Assembly (NCBI GenBank): GCA_035906255.1
Contig: JAMIFM010000021.1
Span: 115,795-179,794, forward strand
Direction of reading: 5' to 3'
DNA: 64,000 bases
From: SB11 sp035906255
GTDB taxonomy: Bacteria; Bacteroidota; Bacteroidia; UBA8524
Shown: piece after piece, positions 44,459-52,412 of the stretch
Position numbering within the stretch: position 1 is the stretch's first letter
Layout of the letters: every line of letters starts with the position of its first letter
Translations under genes and position numbers: made by a program
Notes under the pieces: generated by a model
Databases searched by the model: none
The model's input: only the letters and a program-made list of their open reading frames with translations
Told to the model about the DNA's origin: nothing

Positions 44459-44941
44459 TTGGTTACACATACTGCATATTATCACTCACCCATTGGGTTA
44501 ATAGCCATTACAGGTATCGAAACCCACATTACCCGTATTGATTTTTACAAAGGGGATGAAGAAACATTGCCTGAAGCACTCCCTACCCCTGTAATACAAC
44601 AATGTATTACTGAGTTGGGCGAGTACTTTGCTAACCGACGAACTGTATTTACAGTTGCTTTGCAACCTGCGGGAACTGATTTTCAGAAAAAGGTATGGGG
44701 TGAGTTAATAAAAATACCCTACGGCAAAGTGGTTAGCTACAACGAAATGGCTAAACGCTTGGGCGATGAAAAAGTAATACGGGCAGCAGCCAGTGCCAAC
44801 GGCAAAAACCCGATTGGGATAATAATACCCTGCCATCGGGTGATTGGTTCTAATGGCGATTTAGTGGGCTATGCAGGGGGCTTGGATAAAAAACGACTAT
44901 TGTTGGAACATGAAGGGGCTATTGCTAAAAGTTTGTTTTGA
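44459..44941 (+). CDS. ogt: Methylated-DNA-protein-cysteine methyltransferase
   Basis: Ogt removes alkyl groups from O6-methylguanine by transferring them to its own cysteine. The 160-aa protein has the active-site Cys125 in IIPCHRVIGSNGDLVGYAGG, the DNA-binding KIPYGKVVSYNEMAKRLG helix, and an N-terminal ribonuclease-like domain. No Ada regulatory domain is fused. The start is TTG at 44459. The downstream gene is broken. Confidence 0.94.
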   Translation: MVTHTAYYHSPIGLIAITGIETHITRIDFYKGDEETLPEALPTPVIQQCITELGEYFANRRTVFTVALQPAGTDFQKKVWGELIKIPYGKVVSYNEMAKRLGDEKVIRAAASANGKNPIGIIIPCHRVIGSNGDLVGYAGGLDKKRLLLEHEGAIAKSLF

Positions 44942-44944
44942 ACA

Positions 44945-45313
44945 ATGGAATTAGATAGGGAAACCATTTGGTATGTATTTTACCATTGTAAAGAACTACT
45001 TACATTGGATGAAAGAGACTCATAATCAAAGTTTTATACCGAAAGGGGTATTAGCGAAAGGGCTTCGAGCAATGGTAATAAACACCATTGGATTAATTTT
45101 TACCTCAGAGTTGGTAAATTGAAACCGACTTATCCTGAAAGCACTCTCAGGCTTTTAAAAGACGGAATCGAAGCGTTTGAACACAAAACTGCGCTGCGAG
45201 TTTTAAGCGAGAACCCTAACCATCCTTTACTTAATTTTTGTCCTGAATGCGGTAAACTTGCTCGAACTCCGCTTGCAAAACAGTGCAGGTTTTGCCGTCA
45301 CGATTGGCATTAA
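44945..45313 (+). pseudogene. Small zinc-ribbon protein gene interrupted by an in-frame TAA
   Basis: The frame starting at the ATG 44945 runs MELDRETIWYVFYHCKELL for 26 codons to TAA at 45023. It then continues without a shift to 45313, where the tail is NFCPECGKLARTPLAKQCRFCRHDWH, a four-Cys zinc ribbon. The two halves have the layout of a Bacteroidota protein family I recall with a MELDRET start and a LARTP...CRFC...DWH end. So this reads as one gene with a nonsense mutation, or with a downstream restart at the TTG at 45119 (64 aa). Position 3 nt after ogt suggests it was once co-transcribed. Confidence 0.65.
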
Positions 45314-45338
45314 TTAATGCCGACTTAATTAATATTGA

Positions 45339-45437
45339 GTGGATTTTAATCCACCGCTTTTGAAATTACCGTATGCAAAGGGACTTAAGTCCCTTTGCAT
45401 ACGGTAATCTTAACAAAATGGGATTTCAATCCCATTT
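45339..45437 (+). repeat. Three-hairpin dispersed repeat, copy E
   Basis: Stem 1 is GTGGATTTTAATCCAC (45339-45354). Stem 2 is a perfect 44-nt palindrome around GGACTTAAGTCC (45365-45408). Stem 3 is AAATGGGATTTCAATCCCATTT (in part, 45416-45437). The linker TCTTAACAA matches other copies. Confidence 0.88.
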
Positions 45438-45516
45438 AATCCCCTCCCTTTTCTTAACCCAAATCAATGAGCTTGAAAAATGTGGTCAATAGCTTTGTAC
45501 CATTAATCAAACTCAA

Positions 45517-46113
45517 ATGAACGCACACAAAAAAAACGCCCTGTATATCGGCATACTGTTTATCGCCCCGTTTTTTGCCTACAGCACCGCCGATGGATTT
45601 ATCACCAAAGCACTAAACAGCCCTGCAATAAACAACAACTCACTTATTATCGGGGCAATACTGGTGTTCGTAAATGCTTTATGCGTCGGGCTGATAGGGG
45701 TATTAACACACCACACGCTTTCATACTTAAATTCAGCAATAACAAAAGCCTACCGCATCACCCGTTTGATAGAAGCATCGGGATTTATTGTTATTGCCGC
45801 CACGGTGCTGTACTTTACCAATTCAAGCAATGCCACTACTGCCAAAAGTGCCATTTTTTGGACTTATCAAACCTCCATGCTGGTATTAGGTGTTGGTAGT
45901 TTACCATTTTTTAAGTTCTTGCAACAACAACAGATTATTCCCCGTTACATGGCAATGTGGGGTATCGGTGGTTATATATTGCTTGCCGTAGGTTCAATTG
46001 TTGAGATGGTAGGATTACCCGTCAGTTTATACCTTTCTATTCCCGGTGGCTTGTTTGAGTTGGTATTTGCTATTCGATTAATAGTGAAAGGATTTAATAG
46101 TACCCCTCGATAA
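45517..46113 (+). CDS. DUF4386 membrane protein
   Basis: The 198-aa polytopic protein has five to six helices. It resembles DUF4386 (ALYIGILFIAPFFAYSTADGF, AYRITRLIEASGFIVIAATVLYF, SIPGGLFELVFAIRLIVKGF). It is convergent with a Crp-like regulator gene whose stop codon abuts its own with no base between. DUF4386 and Crp-like genes are often neighbours in Bacteroidota, so a functional link is likely though undefined. Confidence 0.8.
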   Translation: MNAHKKNALYIGILFIAPFFAYSTADGFITKALNSPAINNNSLIIGAILVFVNALCVGLIGVLTHHTLSYLNSAITKAYRITRLIEASGFIVIAATVLYFTNSSNATTAKSAIFWTYQTSMLVLGVGSLPFFKFLQQQQIIPRYMAMWGIGGYILLAVGSIVEMVGLPVSLYLSIPGGLFELVFAIRLIVKGFNSTPR

Positions 46114-46692
46114 TTAACGGGCTTCAAACAACCGTTTCCGTATCCTACTCAACGATTCGGGCTTCACGCCTACATACGCAGCAATTTGGTATTGCGGTAT
46201 GCGTTGCACAATGTCAGGCCTACCCTCCAACAGTTTCAAGTACCGTTGTTCCGGCGTATCGGTAATATAAGAAGCCATCCGTTGCTGGTGTTCCACCACT
46301 ACCCTTTCCATTACTTTACGGGCTACGGTTTCAAACTTCGGAAACTGTTCATACAAATCGTTCTCGCGTTCTGTATTACCCACCACCAGTATTGTATCCT
46401 CGGCACAAACAAAAAAATGGTCGGCAGGTACTTGTTGCATAAAACTGCTCAATGAAATCACCCATTGCCCCTCTGTAAAAAAGTTATTGGTTTTTTCATC
46501 CCCCTCCACCAAATAATATTGGCGCACACAGCCTTCCCACACAAAGTAGCACTCAGTACTAATTTGCCCCTCACTCAATAAAACAGTTCCCTTTTTAAAT
46601 GATTTCAGCACCATGCTATCTTCAATAGCCTTCGCCTCGCTATCACTCAACGGCATTATCTGCCTGAAATATTCTACCAGTTTGTTGGGCAT
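46114..46692 (-). CDS. Crp/Fnr-family transcriptional regulator
   Basis: The 192-aa protein has an N-terminal cyclic-nucleotide-binding-like beta roll (about 5-115, KKGTVLLSEGQISTECYFVWEGCVRQYY) and a C-terminal region (about 140-192) with the helix-turn-helix IPQYQIAAYVGVKPESLSRIRKRL. The phosphate-binding cassette of true cAMP binders is not evident, so the effector is unknown. It converges on the DUF4386 gene. Confidence 0.9.
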   Translation of the reverse strand: MPNKLVEYFRQIMPLSDSEAKAIEDSMVLKSFKKGTVLLSEGQISTECYFVWEGCVRQYYLVEGDEKTNNFFTEGQWVISLSSFMQQVPADHFFVCAEDTILVVGNTERENDLYEQFPKFETVARKVMERVVVEHQQRMASYITDTPEQRYLKLLEGRPDIVQRIPQYQIAAYVGVKPESLSRIRKRLFEAR

Positions 46693-46811
46693 TAGTGTAA
46701 CAAAAATAATACAACACCCTTTTATAACGGTATGTTGGGTTTGAGTTTAAGAAAATCATCCCACTTACGTAAAATCCCCTTTACTTTGCATTCATATAGC
46801 TACCTAATTCC

Positions 46812-48482
46812 ATGTCAGAAAAAATTATCTTTTCAATGGCGGGTGTAAGCAAAATTTACCCCCCTCAAAAGCAAGTACTTAAAAACATATACCTGTCATT
46901 CTTTTACGGTGCCAAAATAGGCGTGCTGGGTTTGAACGGTTCAGGTAAATCAAGCCTGCTTAAAATTATTGCAGGTATAGATAAAAACTATAACGGTGAG
47001 GTTGTTTTTAGCCCGGGTTATAAAGTAGGGTATTTGGAACAAGAGCCTAAACTTGACGAAACCAAAACCGTTAAAGAAATTGTGCAGGAAGGCGTACAGC
47101 ACATTGTGGATGTACTGGCCGAATACGAAGCTGTGAATCTGAAACTATCAGAGCCGATTGAGGAGGATGAAATGATGAAGTTGATTGAGAAGCAAGGCGA
47201 ACTGATGGAAAAGATTGATGCTTACAATGCGTGGGAGCTTGACAACCGCCTTGAGATTGCAATGGATGCGTTGCGCTGCCCCGAAGGTGATAGTTTGATA
47301 AAACCGTTATCGGGCGGTGAACGCCGTCGTGTGGCATTGTGCCGCTTGTTGCTAAGCGAACCCGATATTTTGTTGCTGGATGAGCCTACCAACCACTTGG
47401 ATGCGGAAAGCGTATTGTGGCTGGAGCATTTCTTGCAAAGCTATAAAGGGACTGTAATTGCTGTTACCCACGACCGTTATTTCTTGGATAATGTGGCCGG
47501 ATGGATTTTGGAACTTGACCGAGGCGAGGGTATTCCTTGGAAGGGTAACTACAGCAGTTGGTTAGACCAAAAATCACAACGGATGGCGCAGGAAGAAAAA
47601 ACCGAAAGCAAGCGTCAGAAAACCCTTGAGCGTGAGTTGGAATGGGTGCGTATGGCTCCTAAGGCACGTCAGGCGAAAGGTAAAGCTCGTTTGGCTGCAT
47701 ACGATAAGTTGTTGAGTGAAGAGAGCAAAGAAAAAGAAACCAAACTTGAGTTGTTCATCCCACCGGGGCCTCGTTTGGGTGATGTGGTAATTGAAGCGCA
47801 AGGGGTGAGCAAAGCCTTTGGCGATAAGTTGTTGTTTGAAGATTTGAACTTTAACCTGCCAAAAGCGGGGATTGTGGGGGTTATTGGCCCTAACGGCGCA
47901 GGTAAAACTACCTTGTTTAAATTGATTTTGGGTTTGGAACAACCTGATAAAGGCTCGTTTAAGGTGGGTGAAACGGTGAAAACAGCTTATGTTGACCAAA
48001 GCCACGACGGTTTGGATGCTGATAAAACAGTGTTTGAGGTAATTGCAGGCGGAACGGACACCATGATGCTGGGCGATAAACAAATCAACTCACGCGCTTA
48101 TATTTCTAAGTTTAACTTTAGCGGTAACGACCAAAGTAAAAAAGTGGGAGTACTATCGGGTGGTGAACGTAACCGTGTGCACTTGTCGCTTACGTTGAAA
48201 GACGGCGGTAATGTGTTGCTACTGGATGAGCCTACGAACGATATTGACGTAAACACTTTGCGTGCTCTTGAAGAAGCCCTTGAAAACTTTGCAGGTTGTG
48301 CGGTAATTATTAGTCACGACCGTTGGTTTCTTGACCGTGTAGCTACGCATATATTGGCTTTTGAAGGTAACTCACAGGTGTATTGGTTTGAGGGTAACTT
48401 TAGCGATTATGAAGAGAACCGCAAGAAACGCCTTGGCGATGCCCAACCTACAAGGGTTAGGTTTAAGAAACTAGGGGTTTAA
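46812..48482 (+). CDS. ettA: Energy-dependent translational throttle protein EttA (ABC-F)
   Basis: EttA gates the first elongation step at the ribosomal E site according to ATP/ADP. The 556-aa protein has two ABC domains: Walker A GLNGSGKSSLLK and GPNGAGKTTLFK, signatures LSGGERRRV and LSGGERNRV, and LLLDEPTNHLD/LLLDEPTNDID. The EttA-type arm is in the first domain (about 95-140). The interdomain linker carries REWVRMAPKARQAK-like basic residues. Length and C-terminus (ENRKKRLGDAQPTRVRFKKL) are diagnostic of EttA. A clear terminator follows. Confidence 0.95.
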   Translation: MSEKIIFSMAGVSKIYPPQKQVLKNIYLSFFYGAKIGVLGLNGSGKSSLLKIIAGIDKNYNGEVVFSPGYKVGYLEQEPKLDETKTVKEIVQEGVQHIVDVLAEYEAVNLKLSEPIEEDEMMKLIEKQGELMEKIDAYNAWELDNRLEIAMDALRCPEGDSLIKPLSGGERRRVALCRLLLSEPDILLLDEPTNHLDAESVLWLEHFLQSYKGTVIAVTHDRYFLDNVAGWILELDRGEGIPWKGNYSSWLDQKSQRMAQEEKTESKRQKTLERELEWVRMAPKARQAKGKARLAAYDKLLSEESKEKETKLELFIPPGPRLGDVVIEAQGVSKAFGDKLLFEDLNFNLPKAGIVGVIGPNGAGKTTLFKLILGLEQPDKGSFKVGETVKTAYVDQSHDGLDADKTVFEVIAGGTDTMMLGDKQINSRAYISKFNFSGNDQSKKVGVLSGGERNRVHLSLTLKDGGNVLLLDEPTNDIDVNTLRALEEALENFAGCAVIISHDRWFLDRVATHILAFEGNSQVYWFEGNFSDYEENRKKRLGDAQPTRVRFKKLGV

Positions 48483-48503
48483 AAGTTATAAAATCTATAT
48501 TCT

Positions 48504-48540
48504 AAATCCGAAACGCAATTGATGTGTTTCGGATTTTTTG
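48504..48540 (+). terminator. Rho-independent terminator of ettA
   Basis: AAATCCGAAAC (48504-48514) pairs with GTTTCGGATTT (48525-48535), with a T-run after the stem. Confidence 0.85.
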
Positions 48541-48551
48541 TTATCAAACAG

Positions 48552-49120
48552 CCATTCATTTTGCCGCTAAGGCACGAAGTCGCAAATTAGAGTACGTTGT
48601 GCCTTAGCGTCTTCGTGGCTATAAATACTATTATATACGCCCTAATCTTTCAAGTTTTCACAAGTATATAATTATCAAAAACGGTAGGTTTCAACTTACC
48701 TAGTAGTGCCCGCAAACAACTATTTATAATCTTACCACTGCAAATAAGTTCTTATTTGCCACGAAGGCGCGAAGTCGCTAATTATGCTACTTTGTGCCTT
48801 ACTGTCTTCGTGGCTAAAATTGCTACTTATACAATCCCAGGTAACGTAATTAATTTTTAGGGTTATTCTCAAAAAATGTATGTTTCAACTTACCTAGTAG
48901 TGCCCGCAAACAATTATTTATAATCTTACCTCCATAAATAAGTTTCTTATTTGTCACAAAGGCGCGAAGTCGCTAATTATGATACTTTGTGCCTTAGCGT
49001 CTTCGTGGCTTAAAATGCTAATTATTCAGCAACTATGTAACATCATCAATTTTTAGGGTTATTCTAAAAAAATGTAGGTTTCAACCTGCCGAGTAGTGGC
49101 TGCAAACAACCTTTTATACC
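48552..49120 (+). repeat. Tandem array, about 195-bp unit, with AAGGCnCGAAGTCGC hairpins
   Basis: The unit starting GTAGGTTTCAACTTACCTAG recurs at 48684, 48878 (as GTATGTTTC) and 49074, spacings of 194 and 196. Each full unit includes GTAGTGCCCGCAAACAA, a TTGCCACGAAGGCGCGAAGTCGC / GTCTTCGTGGC hairpin (in part) and TTTTTAGGGTTATTCT. An isolated hairpin copy precedes at about 48555-48618. The third unit is partial. The 750-bp gap between ettA and the next gene contains no ORF of protein character. Confidence 0.9.
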
Positions 49121-49197
49121 CCTTAAAACTGCAAATCGAAGCCTATCGATATCCACATAGTTATTCACCCATCTTTTTGGTTTACAATAATTTGATG

Positions 49198-49227
49198 TTT
49201 GAAAAGTGACGTATTCTGCTATCTTTG
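49198..49227 (+). promoter_or_regulatory. Promoter of the YkuK-like gene
   Basis: TTTG (49198-49201), an 18-nt spacer and TATCTTTG (49220-49227) match both consensus elements. The -7 element is 5 nt from the ATG at 49233, so upstream in-frame GTG readings are excluded. Confidence 0.65.
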
Positions 49228-49232
49228 GGGAT

Positions 49233-49703
49233 ATGTGGAGAAAACTTGACGGCTCAAAGCTCGGCGAGGACATCTTGACCGAAGTGGAGACAACTATTTT
49301 AAATGAACGGACTATGGGCAACCAATTAAAGGTGTGCATAGGTACCGACTCACAGGTGTATGGCGAAACGATTGAATACGCCACCGTAATTGTGTTTGTA
49401 CGTGAAAAGCGCGGCGGCTTTATGTTTATCAAAACCGATAAGCAAAAAGCAGGGATTACCGTAAAAGAGCGTATGCTTAATGAGGTGGCAAAATCAATTG
49501 ACGCAGCCTACCAATTGTGTAACCTTTTGGACAAATACAACGTAGAGCTTGAGGTGCATGCGGATATTAATACCAGCCCGCAGTTTAAGTCGAATAGCGC
49601 ACTTAGCGAGGCTATGGGTTACATTTTAAGCATGGGCTTTATTTTTAAAGCCAAACCCAATGCGTTTGCAAGTTCGTATTGCGCCAATAAGGTGGTGAAT
49701 TAG
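49233..49703 (+). CDS. Putative RNase H-like protein of the YkuK/DUF458 type
   Basis: Starting at the ATG 49233, chosen because the promoter -7 element lies inside any longer reading, the product is 156 aa. CIGTDSQVYGETIEYATVIVF fits the first Asp-bearing strand of an RNase H-like fold, and VELEVHADINTSPQFKSN the second; the SNSALSEAMGYILSMGF helix is as in YkuK (DUF458). Catalytic activity is not demonstrated for this family. It stands alone downstream of the tandem repeat array. Confidence 0.65.
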   Translation: MWRKLDGSKLGEDILTEVETTILNERTMGNQLKVCIGTDSQVYGETIEYATVIVFVREKRGGFMFIKTDKQKAGITVKERMLNEVAKSIDAAYQLCNLLDKYNVELEVHADINTSPQFKSNSALSEAMGYILSMGFIFKAKPNAFASSYCANKVVN

Positions 49704-49783
49704 ATCTTTATTTACCGCAAGGCTTACTAATAAATAGGCCAGTCCCCCTCCGCCTGAAATCAATCTTTTTTCGGGCTTAGAAA

Positions 49784-50620
49784 TTATTGTCTCTTCAATA
49801 AGCGTTGCCAAAAACTTTTCTTCACTGGTTTCACCGCAGTAAAACCCCAATCAAAGCCTGTAACGGCCGCTATTTTATCAGCTATGGTTTTACCTTCCAA
49901 CCCATTAAACAAATCAATCATGGGTTGTTCAGCAACGGCACAATACGGCCAGTAATGTTCAATCACATCATCACAACGGCGGGTGGTAAACTCCTTCTGT
50001 AAAAAGTATGAAAATGCCAGTTGCTCCATCACGTGTTTTTGGTAGGCTGTCAACATAGCGTCGGTAAGTTGCAGCACCTTTTCCATAACAGACCGTGCAT
50101 CGGTATGTAAACCAATCACCCCTGCATTCCACATAAAATAATCAGGGGGTATGCTTACTTTTTCACCATTTGTAAGCGCAAACGTATTGGCCTTTACAAA
50201 ACGGTGTATCTTTTTAATTATCGGGTTGGCATTGCTTTTCAATTGGGCTTCGGGCAAGTGCATCAACGCATTGCTACCGTCAATTTGGGCAAACAACCCA
50301 ACAGGCGATTGTTTAAACCACGTATCGCTATCCAAGTAAATAAACTTGCCGCTGTATTTGGATGCAAAGTCCAACAGCATCTGTATTTTCACACGGTGCA
50401 CAAAATTGTGCTCGCCTTTCCACTGCTGCACTGTTTCAGGCAATAACGGTTCGCACACCACAAACTCTTTTATATCCTCAAAAAAGGCAGGTTTATCCGT
50501 ATATAAAACTATCTGATACTCCTCCTGCCCTTGTATGTATTTCAACAACGAGAGTACACAAAACTTTGCCTCGCGTAATATTCGCTCTTTGCCGTAGCAC
50601 TGTATTACAAAATAATTCAT
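49784..50620 (-). CDS. Putative glycosyltransferase with a DxD motif
   Basis: The 278-aa protein resembles GT-A fold (GT8-like) transferases: IVLYTDKP near residue 38, SGKFIYLDSDTWFKQSP with the metal-binding DSD, and FMWNAGVIGLH as the acceptor-side motif. A basic C-terminus (KSFWQRLLKRQ) may bind the membrane. It starts directly at the stop codon of the thioesterase gene (TAGATG), so the two are coupled. Donor and acceptor are unknown. Confidence 0.7.
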   Translation of the reverse strand: MNYFVIQCYGKERILREAKFCVLSLLKYIQGQEEYQIVLYTDKPAFFEDIKEFVVCEPLLPETVQQWKGEHNFVHRVKIQMLLDFASKYSGKFIYLDSDTWFKQSPVGLFAQIDGSNALMHLPEAQLKSNANPIIKKIHRFVKANTFALTNGEKVSIPPDYFMWNAGVIGLHTDARSVMEKVLQLTDAMLTAYQKHVMEQLAFSYFLQKEFTTRRCDDVIEHYWPYCAVAEQPMIDLFNGLEGKTIADKIAAVTGFDWGFTAVKPVKKSFWQRLLKRQ

Positions 50621-51043
50621 CTATTCGGGCAGGCTGTAGCGTTCAACAATCCAATCGGGCATCACCGTTGCACGTCCGGTAGCCATATCAATCATGGTAT
50701 AATCAAAATGCCCTGTGCAACACAATTTCATCCCCTCTTTCTTTAGTATTTCAAAATCAACCTTGGCAGTATGCTTTTCAAAGTGAACAAGTTGGGTACG
50801 CACTACAAAATAATCGCCCAATTTTAACGGACGCTTAAATTCCATGTGTGTAGCCACAATCACCCACCCGAAACCGTTTTGCAAAAACTCTTCCATCGGC
50901 ATACCGTAGCAACGTGCCATTTGGTCGTAGCGGGCAGCCAACACATAATCAATATAACGGCTGCTGTGTACATGGCGGAACATATCAATATCATCCGGCC
51001 GCACCTGCATCTCGCTTTCGTATTTATTTTTATTTAGCTTCAA
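50621..51043 (-). CDS. Acyl-CoA thioesterase, 4HBT hot-dog family
   Basis: The 140-aa protein has the hot-dog pattern: a first strand followed by DDIDMFRHVHSSRYIDYVLAARYDQM (in part; the DxxxHVHxxxY helix of 4-hydroxybenzoyl-CoA-type thioesterases), then HMEFKRPLKLGDYFVVRTQL. Catalytic Asp is in RPDDIDM. It belongs to the YbgC/FadM-like group of general thioesterases; substrate unknown. It overlaps nothing but touches the glycosyltransferase start codon. Confidence 0.85.
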   Translation of the reverse strand: MKLNKNKYESEMQVRPDDIDMFRHVHSSRYIDYVLAARYDQMARCYGMPMEEFLQNGFGWVIVATHMEFKRPLKLGDYFVVRTQLVHFEKHTAKVDFEILKKEGMKLCCTGHFDYTMIDMATGRATVMPDWIVERYSLPE

Positions 51044-51110
51044 GGTATTGTTTATTAATCTTCCGGCTTAGCAACTTGTTCATCAATCTATAAATCAACA
51101 AATCAAAAAC

Positions 51111-51626
51111 TTACTTATAAAACTCCATGTACTCCTTTGCCAACTCTACATATACAGCGGCATTGCGTTTCACCTTTTCTATCTGTTCGGGGGTAAGGGT
51201 TTTCACAATTTTAGCAGGTGTGCCCACTACCATGCTAAAGGCAGGTATCTCCATGCCAGCAGGTACTAAGGCATTTGCGCCTATAATACTAAAATCACCC
51301 ACCTTAGCCCCGTTCATCACGGTACTGTGCATTCCCACTAACACATTATCTCCAATCGTAGCCCCGTGCACCAGCGCAAGGTGGCCGATAATGCAATCGT
51401 TGCCGATGGTAGCCGGCTCATTAAGATCAACATGTATCACCGCATTATCCTGAATGTTGGTACGGTGTCCGATAGTAATCGAATCACTGTCGGCTCTTAG
51501 TACCGCCCCGAACCACACAGAGCATTCATCGCCCAACGATACATTACCTATAACGGTAGCATTGGGAGCTATAAAAACATTTTTACCCTTTTGTACAGGC
51601 TTGGATAAGATTTGTTGTATATCCAT
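51111..51626 (-). CDS. Gamma-class carbonic anhydrase-like hexapeptide protein
   Basis: The 171-aa protein is a left-handed beta-helix. The hexapeptide repeats (VIGNVSLGDECSVWFGAVLRAD) and the histidines in HVDLNEPATIGNDCIIGHLALVHGATIG that form the zinc site of gamma carbonic anhydrases are visible. Activity on CO2 is not certain, as many relatives are inactive. I chose the ATG at 51626, since TATCTTTG at 51631-51638 is 4 nt upstream and longer readings would lie across the promoter. Confidence 0.87.
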   Translation of the reverse strand: MDIQQILSKPVQKGKNVFIAPNATVIGNVSLGDECSVWFGAVLRADSDSITIGHRTNIQDNAVIHVDLNEPATIGNDCIIGHLALVHGATIGDNVLVGMHSTVMNGAKVGDFSIIGANALVPAGMEIPAFSMVVGTPAKIVKTLTPEQIEKVKRNAAVYVELAKEYMEFYK

Positions 51627-51630
51627 AAGG

Positions 51631-51638
51631 CAAAGATA
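51631..51638 (-). promoter_or_regulatory. -7 promoter element of the gamma carbonic anhydrase gene
   Basis: TATCTTTG on the minus strand, 4 nt from the ATG; predicts a leaderless mRNA. Confidence 0.55.
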
Positions 51639-51671
51639 GGCAAGGGGCAAACTTTAGCCATAAAAGGATTG

Positions 51672-51679
51672 TATATTTG
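51672..51679 (+). promoter_or_regulatory. -7 promoter element of the antitoxin-toxin operon
   Basis: TATATTTG, a perfect TAnnTTTG, 7 nt before the ATG at 51687. Confidence 0.5.
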
Positions 51680-51686
51680 AAGTACA

Positions 51687-51875
51687 ATGAGTCACAACGA
51701 ACTTAAACTCGAAATTCAAAAAGTATTGGACAATATCCCTGATACCGTATTAGAAGAGATATTGGTTGTGCTAAGGGATATTGAAGCAAAATCCAGAAAA
51801 ACAGGTAACGACAACTCTTTGATTACCCGCATATTAGAAGAAGACAGGGAACTTTTACAAAAACTTGCCCAATGA
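51687..51875 (+). CDS. Probable antitoxin of a Doc-type toxin-antitoxin pair
   Basis: The 62-aa acidic helical protein overlaps the toxin gene by 4 nt (ATGA) and precedes it, the classic antitoxin position. It has an N-terminal helical segment (LKLEIQKVLDNIPDTVLEEILVVLRDIEAK, in part) and a C-terminal helix (LITRILEEDRELLQKLAQ) of the kind that inserts into a toxin's active cleft. It does not resemble the Phd fold (no YefM-like DNA-binding domain), so its DNA-binding mode is unclear. The assignment rests on context and length. Confidence 0.7.
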   Translation: MSHNELKLEIQKVLDNIPDTVLEEILVVLRDIEAKSRKTGNDNSLITRILEEDRELLQKLAQ

Positions 51876-52252
51876 TAACTTTTGAGGAAGTATTGATTAT
51901 CCATACAAGGGTAATAAAAGAGTTTGGTGGAGCGGACGGGATTAGAGATAGAGGCTTAGTAGATGCAGCCATTTCAAGGCCGTTTCAAACATTTGACGGA
52001 CATGAATTATACCCTTCTGCTATTGAAAAAGCTGCTGCCATTATTGAAAGTATTTTAAACAATCACCCGTTTGTAGATGGTAATAAGAGAACCGGATATG
52101 TATTGCTGCGATTGATACTATTGAATAATAACCTTGATATAACCGCAACCCAAGCTGAGAAGTATGACTTTGTGATACGAATAGCGAACGGTACGGATAA
52201 GTTTGAGCAAATCAAATCATGGTTAGAGAATAACGTCAAATCAAATAGCTAA
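51872..52252 (+). CDS. doc: Death-on-curing (Doc/Fic fold) toxin
   Basis: Doc phosphorylates EF-Tu and halts translation. The 126-aa protein carries the Fic/Doc active-site motif HPFVDGNKRTGY (His65-Tyr76) and the usual Doc opening (VLIIHTRVIKEFGGADGIRDRGLVDAAI, in part). The motif HxFxDGNKR lacks the second Arg of AMPylating Fic proteins, favouring the kinase-type Doc. It overlaps its antitoxin by 4 nt. A three-hairpin repeat fragment lies just downstream. Confidence 0.88.
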   Translation: MITFEEVLIIHTRVIKEFGGADGIRDRGLVDAAISRPFQTFDGHELYPSAIEKAAAIIESILNNHPFVDGNKRTGYVLLRLILLNNNLDITATQAEKYDFVIRIANGTDKFEQIKSWLENNVKSNS

Positions 52253-52264
52253 TAATTATCAATA

Positions 52265-52327
52265 GCGACGGATATAAAGCCCGTCGGCTCGATAGAGTAA
52301 TTTTAACAACGCGGGGTTTAACCCCGC
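52265..52327 (+). repeat. Three-hairpin repeat, truncated copy F
   Basis: Stem 1 (GACGGATATAAAGCCCGTC) and stem 3 (GCGGGGTTTAACCCCGC, 52311-52327) flank the linker GAGTAATTTTAACAAC. The central palindrome is missing apart from its right margin. Stem 1 is the reverse complement of the GGGTTTATATCCGTC module in the 191-bp array. Confidence 0.8.
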
Positions 52328-52394
52328 ATTATAAACTTCTCATCAAAGTCAATGCAAATACCGTATTGTCCTATACTTCACTTGGCATAAGGCT

Positions 52395-52402
52395 TATTTT
52401 TG
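52395..52402 (+). promoter_or_regulatory. -7 promoter element of the GNAT gene
   Basis: TATTTTTG, 10 nt before the ATG at 52413. Confidence 0.45.
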
Positions 52403-52412
52403 TATTGAAACT

